A program made the translations under genes and the position numbers. Positions 63,987 to 64,000 of a stretch of 64,000 nucleotides of DNA are shown piece by piece. This DNA comes from Dallia pectoralis (lineage: Eukaryota; Chordata; Actinopteri; Esociformes; Umbridae): positions 26,907,660 to 26,971,659 of the forward strand of contig CM055728.1 of the NCBI GenBank assembly GCA_029465975.1, read 5' to 3'. Position 1 is the stretch's first letter; the number at the start of each line of letters is the position of its first letter. Below the pieces are notes generated by a model. The model was given only the letters and a program-made list of their open reading frames with translations, ran no database searches and was not told where the DNA came from.

Positions 63987-64000
63987 GTGAGTTTGTCTGT

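Noticed and set aside
206..63986. Alternative identity as lrp1b or lrp2
   Set aside because: Many long segments match LRP1 as remembered, and lrp2 has a different order of clusters and propellers. A protein search would settle lrp1b versus lrp1.
1..64000. tRNA, rRNA or snRNA genes
   Set aside because: No A/B-box pairs with clover-leaf potential, and no rRNA or snRNA core motifs were noticed on either strand.

Overview
The window is vertebrate, almost certainly ray-finned fish, genomic DNA. It carries an internal stretch of one very large multi-exon gene on the + strand, lrp1 (LDL receptor-related protein 1), and one complete small gene on the - strand inside an lrp1 intron. Evidence for a fish: short GT-AG exons, abundant CA/GT microsatellites, a degenerate Tc1/mariner-type transposase, a LINE remnant, a hAT-like MITE, and dispersed-repeat fragments of the kind I associate with salmoniform/esociform fish. 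That last placement is from memory and weak.

lrp1: I could place 50 consecutive coding exons between 206 and 63986. They sum to 8,085 nt (2,695 codons) and every junction keeps the reading frame. In order they encode: a Ca-binding EGF module (206-334); beta-propeller 1 (1293-17061); EGF; propeller 2 (17875-23436); EGF; ligand-binding cluster II, eight LDL-receptor class A repeats CR3-CR10 (24784-32149); two EGFs; propeller 3 (32999-36465); EGF; propeller 4 (38541-40962); EGF; propeller 5 (42072-43932); EGF plus propeller 6 (44085-58115); EGF; and the first eight repeats of cluster III, CR11-CR18 (60105-63986). The signal peptide, cluster I, the remaining ectodomain, the transmembrane segment and the NPxY tail lie outside the window.

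Nested gene: the ~12 kb intron between 44447 and 56495 holds a five-exon rhodopsin-class GPCR on the - strand (46773 down to 45112, 373 aa). It looks like a peptide receptor, nearest by eye to the galanin/kisspeptin group. It lacks the usual Asn in TM1 and the Asp of the DRY motif.

Introns: about half of the window is tandem repeat. The largest arrays are 58-bp (~79 copies, 7.4-12.0 kb), 46-bp (~65 copies, 13.0-15.9 kb), 56-bp (~64 copies, 19.6-23.2 kb), 40-bp (~61 copies, 49.0-51.5 kb), 31-bp (~150 copies, 51.7-56.4 kb) and 12-bp (~124 copies, 58.6-60.1 kb).

The most unusual pattern is that several arrays start on, or contain, lrp1 5' splice sites. The end of the exon and/or the donor is itself tandemly copied (28151, 31612, 60234 and 62809; related cases at 12970, 38769, 56685, 60866 and 36466). 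Other arrays form extremely long AG-free tracts before 3' splice sites (about 1.5 kb before 60105, about 0.6 kb before 12807), or place ~79 sense AATAAA hexamers inside one intron. These are sequence observations; any effect on splicing or polyadenylation is inference.
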